A DNA stretch of 32,723 bases from Candidatus Glassbacteria bacterium (lineage in GTDB: Bacteria > Gemmatimonadota > Glassbacteria > GWA2-58-10): the NCBI GenBank assembly GCA_019456185.1, contig VRUH01000007.1, positions 70,829 through 103,551 of the forward strand. Reading direction: 5' to 3'. The position numbers and the translations under genes were made by a program. The notes under the pieces were generated by a model, which was not told the origin of the DNA, searched no databases, and was given only the letters and a program-made list of their open reading frames with translations. Positions 32,712 through 32,723 of the stretch are shown piece by piece (the stretch's first letter is position 1; each line of letters opens with the position of its first letter).

Positions 32712-32723
32712 GTGCAATCCCCG
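31836..32723. repeat. Direct repeat, copy B (continues to the window edge)
   Basis: Second copy of the unit at 27317-28200. The right end is not reached in this window, so the true extent of the duplication is unknown. Confidence 0.85.

Overview
The window looks like a piece of chromosome from an uncultured Gram-negative bacterium, possibly of the FCB / Latescibacteria / Glassbacteria-type candidate phyla. The clues are a TonB-dependent receptor with a carboxypeptidase-regulatory-like N-terminus paired with a DUF4249-like lipoprotein, Tat-exported Gfo/Idh/MocA oxidoreductase, a CehA/McbA-type lipoprotein and a DUF5009-like membrane protein. The taxonomic guess is inference; there is no rRNA or other marker gene here. 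I see no tRNA, rRNA or CRISPR array.

Region 1 (1-4620, minus strand): a heavy-metal RND efflux operon reading leftwards: a small His-rich secreted protein, a CzcC-like outer-membrane factor, a CzcB/CusB-like adaptor with His-rich ends, and the N-terminal third of a CzcA/CusA-like pump cut by the window edge. A good sigma70-type promoter lies in front of the His-rich gene.

Region 2 (about 5300-18170, plus strand): an AT-rich block, clearly different in base composition from the GC-rich DNA to its right, that encodes an anaerobic-respiration-like membrane system. In order: a membrane-anchored GcvH-fold protein, a HybA-like four-cluster ferredoxin, a HybB/NrfD-type quinone-interacting membrane protein, a second membrane-anchored GcvH-fold protein, a soluble GcvH-fold protein with an N-terminal cysteine cluster, a sensor kinase with c-type heme motifs in its periplasmic domain, an NtrC-type sigma54 activator, an archaemetzincin protease, a possible 40-residue membrane protein, an octaheme cytochrome c, a second Tat-exported ferredoxin, a second NrfD-like protein and a small zinc-ribbon membrane protein. 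No molybdopterin, hydrogenase or other catalytic subunit is present, so these look like electron-transfer modules between the quinone pool and the periplasm. All three GcvH-like proteins lack the lipoyl-lysine and share a C-terminal DGG motif; together with the heme-kinase/NtrC pair they are the best candidate for an undescribed system.

Region 3 (18200-27090, GC-rich): hairpin-rich spacer, a TorF-family-like porin, an SSS sodium:solute symporter, a DUF5009/HGSNAT-like membrane acyltransferase, a Gfo/Idh/MocA oxidoreductase, a CehA/McbA-type metallohydrolase lipoprotein and an alpha/beta hydrolase. This suggests uptake and processing of a sugar-like or esterified substrate, but the substrate cannot be read from sequence.

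Region 4 (27100-32723, minus strand): two about 0.88-kb direct copies of an FGE-sulfatase-fold lipoprotein gene flank a TonB-dependent receptor plus DUF4249-like lipoprotein. A 64-bp piece of the receptor gene fused to the end of the inner copy shows that the whole set was once tandemly duplicated and then partly deleted. Regions 3 and 4 hold several other gene remnants.
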